Source of the DNA: an uncultured Bacteroidales bacterium
GTDB lineage: Bacteria > Bacteroidota > Bacteroidia > Bacteroidales > Muribaculaceae
DNA length: 43,801 bases
Reading direction: 5' to 3'
Assembly: GCA_947573135.1 (NCBI GenBank)
Contig: CANPDU010000028.1
Location: forward strand, 1-43,801
The translations under genes and the position numbers were made by a program. Shown here piece by piece: positions 18,279 to 27,043 of this stretch. The notes beneath the pieces are model-generated. The model made no database searches. It saw nothing but the letters and a program-made list of their open reading frames with translations, and was not told where the DNA came from. Numbering within the stretch: the stretch's first letter is position 1; each line of letters starts with the position of its first letter.

Positions 18279-19697
18279 ATGGCAAAAAAGAAAAAAACGG
18301 CGCAAGCGCAGACAAAGATTTCTCCGGAACGCTATATCCGAGAAAAAGCCCGGACTCTACCTGTCGAAAAATGTTATGCCAATCCGGACTGGGCTAAATT
18401 CGGCATGGCGTATGTCATAGTCACCAGAAAGAGGCCCAACGGCGCACACGTTATCGCCAGCTTTCTCGTCGATACATATTGTCTCGGTGTAAAGGATGCA
18501 TATTACGCTATGGATCTCACAGACAATGATCTCGAAGATATCCTCAAACAATATAGAGATCATACCGGTCTTGAAGAAATAACATATGACGAAGCCCACA
18601 ATATCGTCTGGGGCGCTATAAGCTTCGCCGAGGACGCCGGCATAAGTCCTTGTAAGGATTTCACCACTGCTCAATATGTTCTTGAGGAAGATACTGACGA
18701 CATCCCGCTGATTGATTATGAATTCGGTAAGGACGGCAAATATTTTCTTGTCGTCGGCGAAGATGGCAAAGAAAAGGTCTATATAAATACGCTCATCGAA
18801 AGACTCGGCGACAATTTTGAGTTTGTCACAGAATATGACGACAATTATGATTCAGACAGTGACAACAGTATGCCGGAAGACGAGGAATACAGCTATCACT
18901 ATCCCGAATATCCGTCAGAACTTAATGTCAAGCATCAGTTAATAGCCGACGAACTTGCTGACAAGAACAATTACGAACGTCTGCCGCAGGCAGTGATCGA
19001 CCGCATTCTGGCTCTTCCGGCGGAAGAAGTAGCCGCCGATCTAAACGATATCGTGCTTTACACAATCGGCCTCACATACCGAAAGATCAACGACGGCTCG
19101 ATTGAAGATGACTTCAACGGCTCGATCATGCATTCTCTGCTGCTGCTCAATGCCATCAAATCTCCGGCAGGAATAGACACCGTGCTTGAGATCATGAGGC
19201 AGACCGGAGATTTTGCCGATTTCCATCTCGGAGACTTGGCTCCGGAAGTCATTCCGCCGGCGCTTTATGCCTGCTCTGCCGGCAATATCGATAAGATCAT
19301 AGATTATCTGTACACCCCGGGCTATGACACTTATATGAGATGCAACGCACTCGAAGCGTTGGTGATGATCGCGATCCACGAACCTGAGCGCCGTGATGAA
19401 ATAATCGGTGTTTTCAGAGATCTGCTCGCGTCTCTTCCCGAAAGGCTTCCGCGTAAAGAAGCTTGCGATCCGACGTTCGCAGGTTTTGTTATGAGCTATG
19501 TGATCGATCTCGAAGCCAAAGAACTCATTCCTGAGATAAAGGCCGTTTTTGCAACCGGACTTGTGGATAATGAAGTAACGGGAGATTGTGACTCTGTTGT
19601 CTACGACATCGAGCACGGCAACAGCTACGCCGCAGACAGATACAACATACCCGATATCGAAAGCCAGTACAAGCGCATCGCGAATTTCGGGGAATAG
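18279..19697 (+). CDS. DUF1186-like cytoplasmic protein of unknown function
   Basis: The 472-residue protein starts with a Lys-rich tail and the segment PVEKCYANPDWAKFGMAYVI, followed by a domain around VTRKRPNGAHVIASFLVDTY and CLGVKDAYYAMDL that recurs in Bacteroidales hypothetical proteins. An acidic linker lies at about 187-207. The second half (about 280-450) is helical and HEAT-like, resembling DUF1186 proteins. No signal peptide or membrane segment is present. It is 3 nt downstream of the importer ATPase, so it is co-transcribed, but a functional link is not shown. Its stop lies 4 nt from the convergent DUF5106 gene with no clear terminator between. The DUF1186 call rests on recall of the fold, not a search. 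Confidence 0.7.
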   Translation: MAKKKKTAQAQTKISPERYIREKARTLPVEKCYANPDWAKFGMAYVIVTRKRPNGAHVIASFLVDTYCLGVKDAYYAMDLTDNDLEDILKQYRDHTGLEEITYDEAHNIVWGAISFAEDAGISPCKDFTTAQYVLEEDTDDIPLIDYEFGKDGKYFLVVGEDGKEKVYINTLIERLGDNFEFVTEYDDNYDSDSDNSMPEDEEYSYHYPEYPSELNVKHQLIADELADKNNYERLPQAVIDRILALPAEEVAADLNDIVLYTIGLTYRKINDGSIEDDFNGSIMHSLLLLNAIKSPAGIDTVLEIMRQTGDFADFHLGDLAPEVIPPALYACSAGNIDKIIDYLYTPGYDTYMRCNALEALVMIAIHEPERRDEIIGVFRDLLASLPERLPRKEACDPTFAGFVMSYVIDLEAKELIPEIKAVFATGLVDNEVTGDCDSVVYDIEHGNSYAADRYNIPDIESQYKRIANFGE

Positions 19698-19701
19698 TCT
19701 T

Positions 19702-20577
19702 CTAATTTTTCTTCAAGGCGGCGTCGATGGTGTCGATGGTCAGGTTTTTGGCGAGGACGGTGAGGTTGCGGTCGAGTAGCAGGACGGTCGGTGTGGAGCG
19801 GAGCTCGTACATCCCGGCGTCCTCGAAATCGTCGGCGACAGGAAGTCCGACAATCCATCGGGCCGGCATGGTGGCGGCATGGCGCGCCCACAGTCCGTCC
19901 TGCTCTCCATACGGGCTGATCATAACGACGCCCACGTCCGATAGTCCGGCGTTCTCAAGATGATGTTCAAAAAGAGCGCAATCCTGGCAGTCAGGGTCAT
20001 AGAACATAAGTATCGTGCGATCAGCGGCACTGACCGCATCGCTCAGACGGCGCTTGCGGCCGTCACGGTCCACAAACTCAAAATCAGCACCCCGGTGACC
20101 GACACGGTTAAGCAACGCTGCGCCGCGTGCGTCTTCAAGACGTACAAGATCTGCTTCGCCGAGTCTGCCGTCGGCCAACAGTCTGTCGGCCACGACAAGA
20201 AAAGTCTCATCATTGACGACCGGCGACTCGGGTTCGAAAAGATAAGTCTGAGATATTTCGGCTATCCTGCGATAAGCCTCAGGGTCAACCGACGCGGCGC
20301 CGAACATAGCGGCCACGGCTTCGGAAGCCGTCACGCTGTCGGTCAGATGAAAGATACTGTAAAAGTTGGCCGCATTCTGCTCCATAAACAAATCATCACG
20401 CGTCAACGCAGTGTCGCGCCAGTCCATCGCGTCCCAGAAATGTTTCATCACAAACTCAGCTCTCCGCTCAGGCTGCCGCAGCGAATCAGGCACCGCGGGC
20501 AGCGGCAGCTCGCGCGCCCCGGCCGACACAGCGCCAACAGCAGCCGAGAAAAACACCGTCAATAAAATCTTAGTCAT
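19702..20577 (-). CDS. DUF5106 plus thioredoxin-like periplasmic protein
   Basis: The 291-residue protein begins with a signal peptide (ILLTVFFSAAVGAVSAGA). Residues about 30-150 match the DUF5106 type of Bacteroidetes thioredoxin-like proteins (RRAEFVMKHFWDAMDWRD and QTYLFEPESPV). The C-terminal half is a thioredoxin fold with the redox motif CQDC in MFYDPDCQDCALFEHHL and a cis-proline region LRSTPTVLLLDRN. It probably reduces or isomerises disulfides in the periplasm, or supports cytochrome or envelope protein maturation. The ATG at 20577 is preferred over the TTG two codons upstream. It is convergent with the DUF1186-like gene, and no partner gene adjoins it on the minus strand. Confidence 0.85.
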   Translation of the reverse strand: MTKILLTVFFSAAVGAVSAGARELPLPAVPDSLRQPERRAEFVMKHFWDAMDWRDTALTRDDLFMEQNAANFYSIFHLTDSVTASEAVAAMFGAASVDPEAYRRIAEISQTYLFEPESPVVNDETFLVVADRLLADGRLGEADLVRLEDARGAALLNRVGHRGADFEFVDRDGRKRRLSDAVSAADRTILMFYDPDCQDCALFEHHLENAGLSDVGVVMISPYGEQDGLWARHAATMPARWIVGLPVADDFEDAGMYELRSTPTVLLLDRNLTVLAKNLTIDTIDAALKKN

Positions 20578-20594
20578 AACCAAAATTTTAGAGC

Positions 20595-20792
20595 TTGATT
20601 AAAAATAAATGTTATTGGCAGGGCGGTCAGACGCCGTGCAGATTTTTGGATGCGATGAGGGAGTTATGGGGTACCATAACGACCGAAGAGCAGACGGAAA
20701 TATGCCGGCGAATGGCCGTAGGCTGCTATTCTTTTTATAATACTTACATCTTTTCATTTCTTTTAAGATCTTTACGGAAGAGATTTGATTAA
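20595..20792 (+). other. Possible short coding relic in a 0.5 kb intergenic region
   Basis: Between the DUF5106 gene and the efflux operon no full-length gene is found in 511 bp. A 65-codon frame is open here, and its central part (RFLDAMRELWGTITTEEQTE) looks like a plausible amphipathic helical peptide. The ends look random and no start or promoter is convincing. An inverted repeat GTTATGG-ggta-CCATAAC occurs at 20663-20680. It could be a fragment of a dispersed repeat or of a lost gene; this is a weak call. Confidence 0.25.
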
Positions 20793-20810
20793 TTTAAAAT
20801 TACCTTTGCT

Positions 20811-20904
20811 TTGCATATCTTGGGCGCTTTTTGCCCTGCTCCTCAGTCGCGTACATCAAGTACGCTCCTTCGTCTCTCGTCAAAAATCTCCTCAAGCTAT
20901 GCAA
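20811..20904. repeat. 94-bp imperfect palindrome
   Basis: The outer arms TTGCATATCTTG (20811-20822) and CAAGCTATGCAA (20893-20904) are complementary except at one position. The centre is GCGTAC-atcaa-GTACGC at 20849-20865, perfectly paired. In between, TTTTTG pairs with CAAAAA, while the flanks of that block pair only partly. The design resembles dispersed palindromic intergenic repeats of Bacteroidales. It lies about 90 bp upstream of the efflux promoter. Confidence 0.7.
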
Positions 20905-20994
20905 CCCTGCCGGCAACATTTATTATTAAACAAGCTCTTAATCGCACAAATATAAAAAATATCCGGTATGTCTATCGGAACGGGTTAATTTATT

Positions 20995-21025
20995 TTTGCA
21001 ATTAATGGGATTTTTTGTAATTTTG
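20995..21025 (+). promoter_or_regulatory. Promoter of the efflux operon
   Basis: TTTG at 20995-20998 and TAATTTTG at 21018-21025 are 19 nt apart, matching the Bacteroidetes consensus. The predicted leader before the first gene of the operon is about 65 nt. Confidence 0.75.
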
Positions 21026-21094
21026 CGGCTGTTGAAATAAACAGACTAATACAACAATCTACATCTACATTAATAAAAACATTATCAACCAATC

Positions 21095-21799
21095 ATGATC
21101 ATCCGGCTCAAAGACATCAACAAGACCTACCCCGGAGTAGTTCCGCTTCATGTGCTCAAAGACATCAACCTCGACATCGAGCGAGGCGAACTGGTGTCGA
21201 TAATGGGAGCTTCGGGTTCGGGCAAATCAACATTACTCAACATCCTCGGCATCCTCGACAATTATGACTCGGGCGAGTATTATCTCGACGATGTGCTGAT
21301 CAAGGATCTCGGCGAAAACCGGGCTGCCGAACTGCGCAACCGCATGATCGGTTTCGTATTCCAGTCATTCAATCTGATAAGCTACAAAAATGCGGTCGAA
21401 AACGTCGCTCTGCCGCTGTTCTATCAGGGAGTGTCGCGCCGCCAGCGCAACAAACTCGCCATGGAGCAGCTCGAACGCATGGGGCTCGCAGACCGTGCTC
21501 ATCATCTGCCGGGCGAGCTGTCGGGCGGACAGAAACAGCGTGTGGCGATAGCCCGCGCACTAATCACGAAGCCTTCGATCATTCTGGCCGACGAACCGAC
21601 GGGTGCCCTCGACTCGACGACGTCGCACGACGTGATGAACCTGTTCCGTCAGCTAAATTCGGAAGGCATGACAATAGTCATCGTGACTCATGACCCGGGT
21701 GTCGGCGCGGCAACAAACCGCATCATCAGGATCTCTGACGGCATGATAGTGCCTGATAATAAAGTCATCACCGGTCAGCAACCTCAAATCACTGTCTGA
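21095..21799 (+). CDS. MacB/LolD-type ABC exporter ATP-binding protein
   Basis: The 234-residue ATPase shows Walker A GASGSGKST at residues 38-46, the signature LSGGQKQRVAIARAL, Walker B IILADEPTGALDS and the H-loop in IVIVTHD. These are the features of the MacB/LolD group, whose mechanism is mechanotransmission rather than transport through the ATPase dimer. It heads a five-gene operon and is followed 3 nt later by the first permease gene. In MacB of enterobacteria this domain is fused to the permease; here it is a separate chain. Confidence 0.95.
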   Translation: MIIRLKDINKTYPGVVPLHVLKDINLDIERGELVSIMGASGSGKSTLLNILGILDNYDSGEYYLDDVLIKDLGENRAAELRNRMIGFVFQSFNLISYKNAVENVALPLFYQGVSRRQRNKLAMEQLERMGLADRAHHLPGELSGGQKQRVAIARALITKPSIILADEPTGALDSTTSHDVMNLFRQLNSEGMTIVIVTHDPGVGAATNRIIRISDGMIVPDNKVITGQQPQITV

Positions 21800-21802
21800 G
21801 CC

Positions 21803-23041
21803 ATGTTTGATCTTATCAACGAAATCGGTCAGACGATGCGCAACAACAAGCTGCGCACAGGTCTGACGGGCTTTGCGGTGGCATGGGGCATCTTCATGCT
21901 GATCATACTGCTGGGTCTGTCGCGCGGACTGATGAGCGGTTTTGAGGAGCAGTCCGGCAAACGTAACATCAACACCATCGATGTGTGGCGCGGTTCTACC
22001 TCGATGCCCTACCAAGGCTATAACAAAGGCCGTGCGATCAAGCTGAAGGCTTCGAATGTAGAGACTCTCAACAAGTCGGGCAACAAGTATATCGACAAAG
22101 CCACGGCTCAGAAATATATCGACTCGGCAAAAGTGGTCGGTCCCAAGGACTATGTGTCGGACGGCATCACGGGCATGTCGCCCGAGGCGCTCAAAGACCA
22201 GTGGATCGACCTGTTTGCCGGACGTTTTATCAATCAGGCCGACATGGACAATGAGCGTAAAGTGATGGTGATCTCGCGCAAGACGGCCAAGACGCTGTTC
22301 GGCTCCGACTCTACCGAGGTAATCGGCCAGAGAGTGAAATCGCTCGAACTGTCGTGGACTGTAGTAGGACTCTACAACCGCGAATGGAACGAAGACGAAA
22401 ACATAATACCGTTTACCACTGCCGTAGCTCTTTCGGGGGGCGACGCCAACATCTGGTCGATGCGCATTCTGGCCGACAACGTCACCGACGAGGCCTCTGC
22501 GACAGCCGCCGAGACGGCCATCCGCGGCGAACTCGCCAAGATACACCATTTCGACCCCGCCGACAAGAGCGCAGCGCCGATGTGGAACCGCTTCACCAAT
22601 TATCTCCAGCAGAAGGAAGGTATGAAGATACTCGACTATGCCATGTGGATCATCGGCATATTCACCATGCTGTCGGGCATAGTCGGGGTAAGCAACATCA
22701 TGTTTGTCTCAGTGAGGGAACGTACCCATGAGATCGGCATACGCCGAGCCATAGGCGCCAAGCGCCGCAACATCCTGACTCAGGTGATACTCGAGAGTGT
22801 GTCGATCACGACGATCTTCGGATATATAGGCGTAGTGGCGGGCATGATAGTTATGCAAGTGATCGGCCACTTCTTCGGCAGCGGAGCGGGGGGACGCAGT
22901 CCGCTGGGCAACCCGACCGTCGATCTCGGCATAGCGGTCAAGGTGACAGTCGTGCTGATCATAGCCGGAGCGCTCGCCGGCCTCTTTCCAGCGCTGAAAG
23001 CAACCAAAGTCAAACCCGTCGAAGCCTTGCGCGACGAATAA
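21803..23041 (+). CDS. FtsX/MacB-type ABC permease, first subunit
   Basis: The 412-residue inner-membrane protein has a first helix near residues 20-40 (GLTGFAVAWGIFMLIILLG), a long periplasmic MacB_PCD-like domain (about 45-280), and three C-terminal helices of the FtsX domain, with VRERTHEIGIRRAIGAKRRN as the coupling segment. The end (ALKATKVKPVEALRDE) is the usual MacB-type tail. With the next gene it probably forms a heterodimeric permease pair, because each chain alone has only four helices. No outer-membrane or substrate domain is fused. Confidence 0.92.
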   Translation: MFDLINEIGQTMRNNKLRTGLTGFAVAWGIFMLIILLGLSRGLMSGFEEQSGKRNINTIDVWRGSTSMPYQGYNKGRAIKLKASNVETLNKSGNKYIDKATAQKYIDSAKVVGPKDYVSDGITGMSPEALKDQWIDLFAGRFINQADMDNERKVMVISRKTAKTLFGSDSTEVIGQRVKSLELSWTVVGLYNREWNEDENIIPFTTAVALSGGDANIWSMRILADNVTDEASATAAETAIRGELAKIHHFDPADKSAAPMWNRFTNYLQQKEGMKILDYAMWIIGIFTMLSGIVGVSNIMFVSVRERTHEIGIRRAIGAKRRNILTQVILESVSITTIFGYIGVVAGMIVMQVIGHFFGSGAGGRSPLGNPTVDLGIAVKVTVVLIIAGALAGLFPALKATKVKPVEALRDE

Positions 23042-23062
23042 TCGGAAAGGAGGGAAACGACA

Positions 23063-24310
23063 ATGAAAAATCCTATTTTCGACATAGAAAACTGGCGCGA
23101 GATCGGCGCCACACTCGCACGAAACAAGACACGTACCTTTCTGACAGCATTCGGCATCTTCTGGGGCACGGCAATGCTCGCGATGCTCTGGGGAGGCGCC
23201 CACGGCATGGAAGGGATGCTGCGCCGCAATTTCGAGGGCTTCGCCACAAATCTCGGCGCAGTCTTCCCCGGTCAGACAAGCATATCCTACAAAGGTTTCA
23301 ACAAGGGCATGCGGTGGGCCATGACGCAGAGCGATGTCGACGCCATACGCCGCATCACACCCGATATCGAGTATTCGACGACAATATGCCAGAATTACGG
23401 CTCTGTCCAATATGGTTCGGAGACCGAACAGGCGCAGATCACAGGCTATGAACCCGATTTTTCGAAAATCCTCATTCCGGTGGTCTACTCCGGCCGCGTG
23501 CTCAACGAGAGTGACGAAAACGGTTCGCGCAAGGTGGCCATGATCGGTAAAAATCTTGCCTCAAAACTTTTCGGCGCAGAGGATCCCATCGGCAAATTCG
23601 TCAACGCCAAGGGCATCTATTACCTTGTGGCCGGAGTGATAGGCCAGACTTCCGCGGCGAGCATAGGCGGCCGCTATGATGATTCGCTCATCATACCGTC
23701 GTCGACTTTCCGACGCGCCTACAACTGGGGCAATCAGGTCGATTTCTTCATGTACACGGCCATGCCGGGTCACGCTCCGTCGGAGCTGAAGCCGTATATA
23801 ATCCGGGCCATATGCTCCAATCACCCGATATCGCCCAATGACGACAAGGCGATGTGGTTTATGGATATCTCGGAAGAATTCGAGATGATCGACAACCTCT
23901 TTCTCGGCGTCAGTCTGCTCGCGCTCTTCGTGGGCGCCGGATCGCTGATGGCCGGCATCATAGGCATAGGCAACATCATGTGGATCATCGTCAAGGAACG
24001 CACACAGGAGATAGGCATACGCCGCGCCATCGGCGCCAAGCCCCGCGACATCATCGTGCAGATACTCTCCGAAGGCGTAGTGCTGACCTCGATCGCCGGT
24101 CTGGCAGGAGTATGCTTCGCCACCATCGCGCTGGCAGTGGCAGACAAACTGACAACCGATCCGGTGCTGGGAGCTGCAGGCTTCACACTGACCTTCGGTC
24201 AGGCCGCAGGCATAGTGGTGACCTTCCTTGTGCTCGGCACCGCCGCCGGAACCCTGCCGGCCATAAAAGCAATGCGCATCAAACCAATCGAGGCCATGCG
24301 CGACAAATAA
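23063..24310 (+). CDS. FtsX/MacB-type ABC permease, second subunit
   Basis: The 415-residue protein is a diverged paralogue of the preceding gene with the same layout: an N-terminal helix (FLTAFGIFWGTAMLAMLW), a periplasmic domain and three C-terminal helices with VKERTQEIGIRRAIGAKPRD. The ending AIKAMRIKPIEAMRDK mirrors the first subunit. Both ATP-coupling motifs are intact, so neither copy looks degraded. The two genes are separated by 21 nt. A heterodimer is the likely assembly, but two separate homodimers cannot be excluded. Confidence 0.92.
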   Translation: MKNPIFDIENWREIGATLARNKTRTFLTAFGIFWGTAMLAMLWGGAHGMEGMLRRNFEGFATNLGAVFPGQTSISYKGFNKGMRWAMTQSDVDAIRRITPDIEYSTTICQNYGSVQYGSETEQAQITGYEPDFSKILIPVVYSGRVLNESDENGSRKVAMIGKNLASKLFGAEDPIGKFVNAKGIYYLVAGVIGQTSAASIGGRYDDSLIIPSSTFRRAYNWGNQVDFFMYTAMPGHAPSELKPYIIRAICSNHPISPNDDKAMWFMDISEEFEMIDNLFLGVSLLALFVGAGSLMAGIIGIGNIMWIIVKERTQEIGIRRAIGAKPRDIIVQILSEGVVLTSIAGLAGVCFATIALAVADKLTTDPVLGAAGFTLTFGQAAGIVVTFLVLGTAAGTLPAIKAMRIKPIEAMRDK

Positions 24311-24366
24311 ACCCTAACAAAAAAACAAACAATTCATCACGAAACTAATAACTACATCTTAAAAAT

Positions 24367-25458
24367 ATGAAACGCTTTTTCCGCATCTTTATCTGGATTG
24401 TCGTAGCCGCAGTGTTTATCGGCACCTTCGTGTTCCTCTACAAAAATTCCCAACCCAAGGAAGTAACTTATCAGACCGTGTCGCCCACAACCGGTTCGAT
24501 CGAACGCTCGACCGTGCTGACAGGCAAAATCGAGCCCCGCGACCAGATCGACATCAAGCCCCAGATCTCAGGTATCATATCAGAGATACTCGTCGAGGCG
24601 GGTCAGAATGTCAAGGAAGGCGATGTGATTGCCCGCATCAAGGTCATACCCGACGCATCGCAGCTTTCGTCAGCCCAAAACCGCGTCGATGCTGCCAAAA
24701 TCGCCCTCGACGACGCCAACGACAAATATGAACGCGCAAAGGCTCTCTACGAGCGCAAACTGATCTCGCGCGAGGAATATGAAACCGCAAGCACAACCTA
24801 CAACCGCGCTGTGAGCGATGTCGAAGGCGCTGAAGACGCACTCGACATCGTGCGCAACGGTGTGTCGCGCTTCAACGCATCGGAAAGCAACACAATGGTG
24901 CGCGCCACGATCGACGGCCTGGTGCTCGACGTGCCTGTGAAAGTCGGCAGCTCTGTGATCCAGGCCAACACATTCAACGACGGAACGACCATCGCCACCA
25001 TCGCCGACATGACCAAACTGATATTCAAAGGCAACGTCGACGAAACAGAAGTCGGCCAGCTGTCGGTCGGAATGCCCATGACAATATCTATCGGTGCCAT
25101 TCCCGAAACCGAACCCCACGCCGTGATCGAATATATCTCGCCGAAAGGCAACGAGTCGAGCGGCGCCAACACCTTCGAGCTGAAGGCCGCGCTTGAAGTC
25201 GATCCCGCAGTGACATTGCGCGCCGGCTACAGCGCCAACGCCACAGTAATACTCAACAGCGCAAAAGATGTGCTCACGATACCGGAGAGCGTAGTCGAGT
25301 TTTCCGGCGACAGCACATTTGTCTACTGTCTGGTCGACTCAGTGACACAAAAATACGAACGTACGGCAATCACCACCGGACTTGGCGACGGTGTGAACAT
25401 AGAAGTGAAGAGCGGTATCGACAAGGACAGCCGTCTCCGCGGAGCCGAAAACAAGTAA
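24367..25458 (+). CDS. Periplasmic adaptor (HlyD/MacA-type) of the efflux system
   Basis: The 363-residue protein has one N-terminal anchor helix (IFIWIVVAAVFIGTFVFLY). A lipoyl-like half-motif (QISGIISEILVEAGQNVKEG) follows, then a helical hairpin at about 98-160, then the second lipoyl half (RATIDGLVLDVPVKVGSSV) and a beta-barrel domain. These are the modules of a membrane fusion protein linking the permease to a TolC-type channel. The C-terminus ends shortly after the barrel (SRLRGAENK), with only a short membrane-proximal region. It is 56 nt downstream of the second permease and 28 nt before the chosen TolC start. Confidence 0.92.
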   Translation: MKRFFRIFIWIVVAAVFIGTFVFLYKNSQPKEVTYQTVSPTTGSIERSTVLTGKIEPRDQIDIKPQISGIISEILVEAGQNVKEGDVIARIKVIPDASQLSSAQNRVDAAKIALDDANDKYERAKALYERKLISREEYETASTTYNRAVSDVEGAEDALDIVRNGVSRFNASESNTMVRATIDGLVLDVPVKVGSSVIQANTFNDGTTIATIADMTKLIFKGNVDETEVGQLSVGMPMTISIGAIPETEPHAVIEYISPKGNESSGANTFELKAALEVDPAVTLRAGYSANATVILNSAKDVLTIPESVVEFSGDSTFVYCLVDSVTQKYERTAITTGLGDGVNIEVKSGIDKDSRLRGAENK

Positions 25459-25486
25459 AAGCGTGAGAACTGAAAAATCTGCAATT

Positions 25487-26779
25487 ATGAACTTAAAACA
25501 TATAACAAGCGCTATCTGCCTCGGCGCGACACTCGTGTCGACGGCCGGAAACTGGACACTCGACAGCTGCATCACTTATGCGGTCGAACATAATCTTACC
25601 GTCAAATCGCGCCAGATCGAGATCAAATCGGGCGAACTCGACGTCACGGCAGCCAAAGACAAATATCTGCCCAATCTGAGCGCCTACGCCTCGCAATCGT
25701 TCAGTTTCGGACGCGGTCTGACGTCGGAAAACACCTACACCAACCGCAACACGACCAACTTCGGATGGGGCGTCAATATGTCACTGCCACTGTTTCAGGG
25801 GCTGTCGGCAATAAGACAGACAAAATATGCCAAAGCCAATCTGCGCGCGCTCGTCGAAGAACTCGAAGCATCGAAAGATGACATAACGCTCAACGTCATC
25901 TCGGCATACCTGCAGGTGCTTTACGCCGGAGAAATGTGTAAAGTGGCCGAAGAGCAGCTGCGACTGTCGCTCGTCGAGGAATCACGCCGCGAACAACTGC
26001 TCGAAGAAGGCAAAATACCGGAACTCGACCTGACGGAAGCACGCTCACAAGTCGCACAGAACCGTCTGACAGTTGTCAACGCCAACAATGACCGTACGCT
26101 CGCCCTTGTGGACCTCGCCCAGCTGCTCGAACTCCCCGACATCGAAGGATTTGACGTTCAGCCGGTCGAAGACGACGGCCTCGGCATCTATTCGGCCGAC
26201 GAAGTCTATCAGCGTGCGCTCGAAGCCAACCACTCGATACTGGCCGGACGCCGCCGCATCGAAGCCGCCGACCGCAACATATCATTGGCTCGGTCATCGT
26301 ATCTGCCGCAACTGTCGTTCAATGCCGGCATAGGTAGCAACTACTACACAGTCAATGGTATAGACAGCGAGACCTTCGGGCAGCAGATGCGCAACAACTT
26401 CAACAAATCGCTGGGCTTCTCGCTGTCGGTGCCGCTGTTTGACGCTTTTTCGTCGCGTAACTCCGTGAGACGCGCCAAGATCCAGAAACTCAACGCTGAA
26501 CTGCAGTATGAGAACAGCGAGCGCACACTCTACAAAAACATCCAGCAGGCCTATTTTCAGGCAAAAGGAGCTGACGAGAAACGCCGGGCAGCCGAAGTTT
26601 CGGAACTGGCGACACGCGAGGCATTCGAGGCCATGCAACAGAAATACGATTTCGGCAAAGCCAACTCAACCGAATATGAGCAGGCCCGCTCGAATTATGT
26701 GCGCGCAATGTCGGAAGCCGTACAGGCCAAATACGAGTTGATACTCCGCCGCCGCATACTGGCATTCTACAACAAGTAA
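25487..26779 (+). CDS. TolC-family outer-membrane efflux protein
   Basis: The 430-residue protein begins with a signal peptide (LKHITSAICLGATLVSTAG). The start at 25487 is chosen because the upstream GTG frame start at 25463 adds eight residues that would precede the signal peptide. The two tandem TolC repeats are visible as long helical stretches with heptad patterns (about 30-220 and 240-430), with Asn/Thr-rich beta strands around ENTYTNRNTTNFGWGVNMSL and FGQQMRNNFNKSLGFSLSV. It forms the outer-membrane channel of the tripartite exporter. The substrate is unknown. A perfect 38-bp palindrome follows 19 nt after the stop. Confidence 0.93.
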   Translation: MNLKHITSAICLGATLVSTAGNWTLDSCITYAVEHNLTVKSRQIEIKSGELDVTAAKDKYLPNLSAYASQSFSFGRGLTSENTYTNRNTTNFGWGVNMSLPLFQGLSAIRQTKYAKANLRALVEELEASKDDITLNVISAYLQVLYAGEMCKVAEEQLRLSLVEESRREQLLEEGKIPELDLTEARSQVAQNRLTVVNANNDRTLALVDLAQLLELPDIEGFDVQPVEDDGLGIYSADEVYQRALEANHSILAGRRRIEAADRNISLARSSYLPQLSFNAGIGSNYYTVNGIDSETFGQQMRNNFNKSLGFSLSVPLFDAFSSRNSVRRAKIQKLNAELQYENSERTLYKNIQQAYFQAKGADEKRRAAEVSELATREAFEAMQQKYDFGKANSTEYEQARSNYVRAMSEAVQAKYELILRRRILAFYNK

Positions 26780-26798
26780 TCACACTTCCATAAGTCAC

Positions 26799-26840
26799 AC
26801 ATGCGCCCTGAACTCAGCTGAGTTCAGGGCGCATGTATAT
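26799..26840. repeat. 38-bp perfect palindrome, copy 1 (possible bidirectional terminator)
   Basis: Bases 26799-26836 are a perfect palindrome centred on CAGCTG, with GCGCCCTGAACTC as the core of each arm. The block, including a trailing ATAT, recurs at 27879-27920 with one base changed at the centre. In RNA it would form a very stable hairpin, but only an AT-rich stretch, not a T run, follows, so terminator function is uncertain. Confidence 0.9.
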
Positions 26841-26982
26841 TTATAGATGTCACTCACCTATGCAACAACTTAATGATGGACAAACTTACAGCTGCTGTAG
26901 GCAGCAATCCCGGTAGAAATAGAATGATTATCCAATTTGCAGAACATCTGCTCTGCAGATTCTCCGATAAGAAAAATATATC

Positions 26983-27018
26983 ATTTCACATTTATGTGAA
27001 ATAAATATTATATCTTTG
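26983..27018 (+). promoter_or_regulatory. Promoter and probable HigA operator of the toxin-antitoxin pair
   Basis: A 9-bp perfect inverted repeat (ATTTCACAT at 26983-26991 and ATGTGAAAT at 26994-27002, 2-bp spacer) lies over the expected -33 region. The -7 element TATCTTTG is at 27011-27018. Autoregulated toxin-antitoxin promoters commonly have such an operator, so binding by the downstream HigA-like protein is expected. The right half-site with the same distance to the -7 element reappears in front of the ATPase gene. Confidence 0.75.
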
Positions 27019-27043
27019 CGTTATAATTAAAAAGACTATAGAT

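Noticed and set aside
19960-20565. A 201-codon plus-strand frame opposite the DUF5106 gene
   Set aside because: The minus-strand product has a signal peptide and a CxxC thioredoxin motif; the plus-strand product has no recognisable feature.
21653-22549. A 298-codon minus-strand frame opposite the efflux ATPase and permease genes
   Set aside because: It runs through two genes with clear catalytic and membrane motifs and shows only low-complexity antisense composition (His/Arg/Asp-rich).
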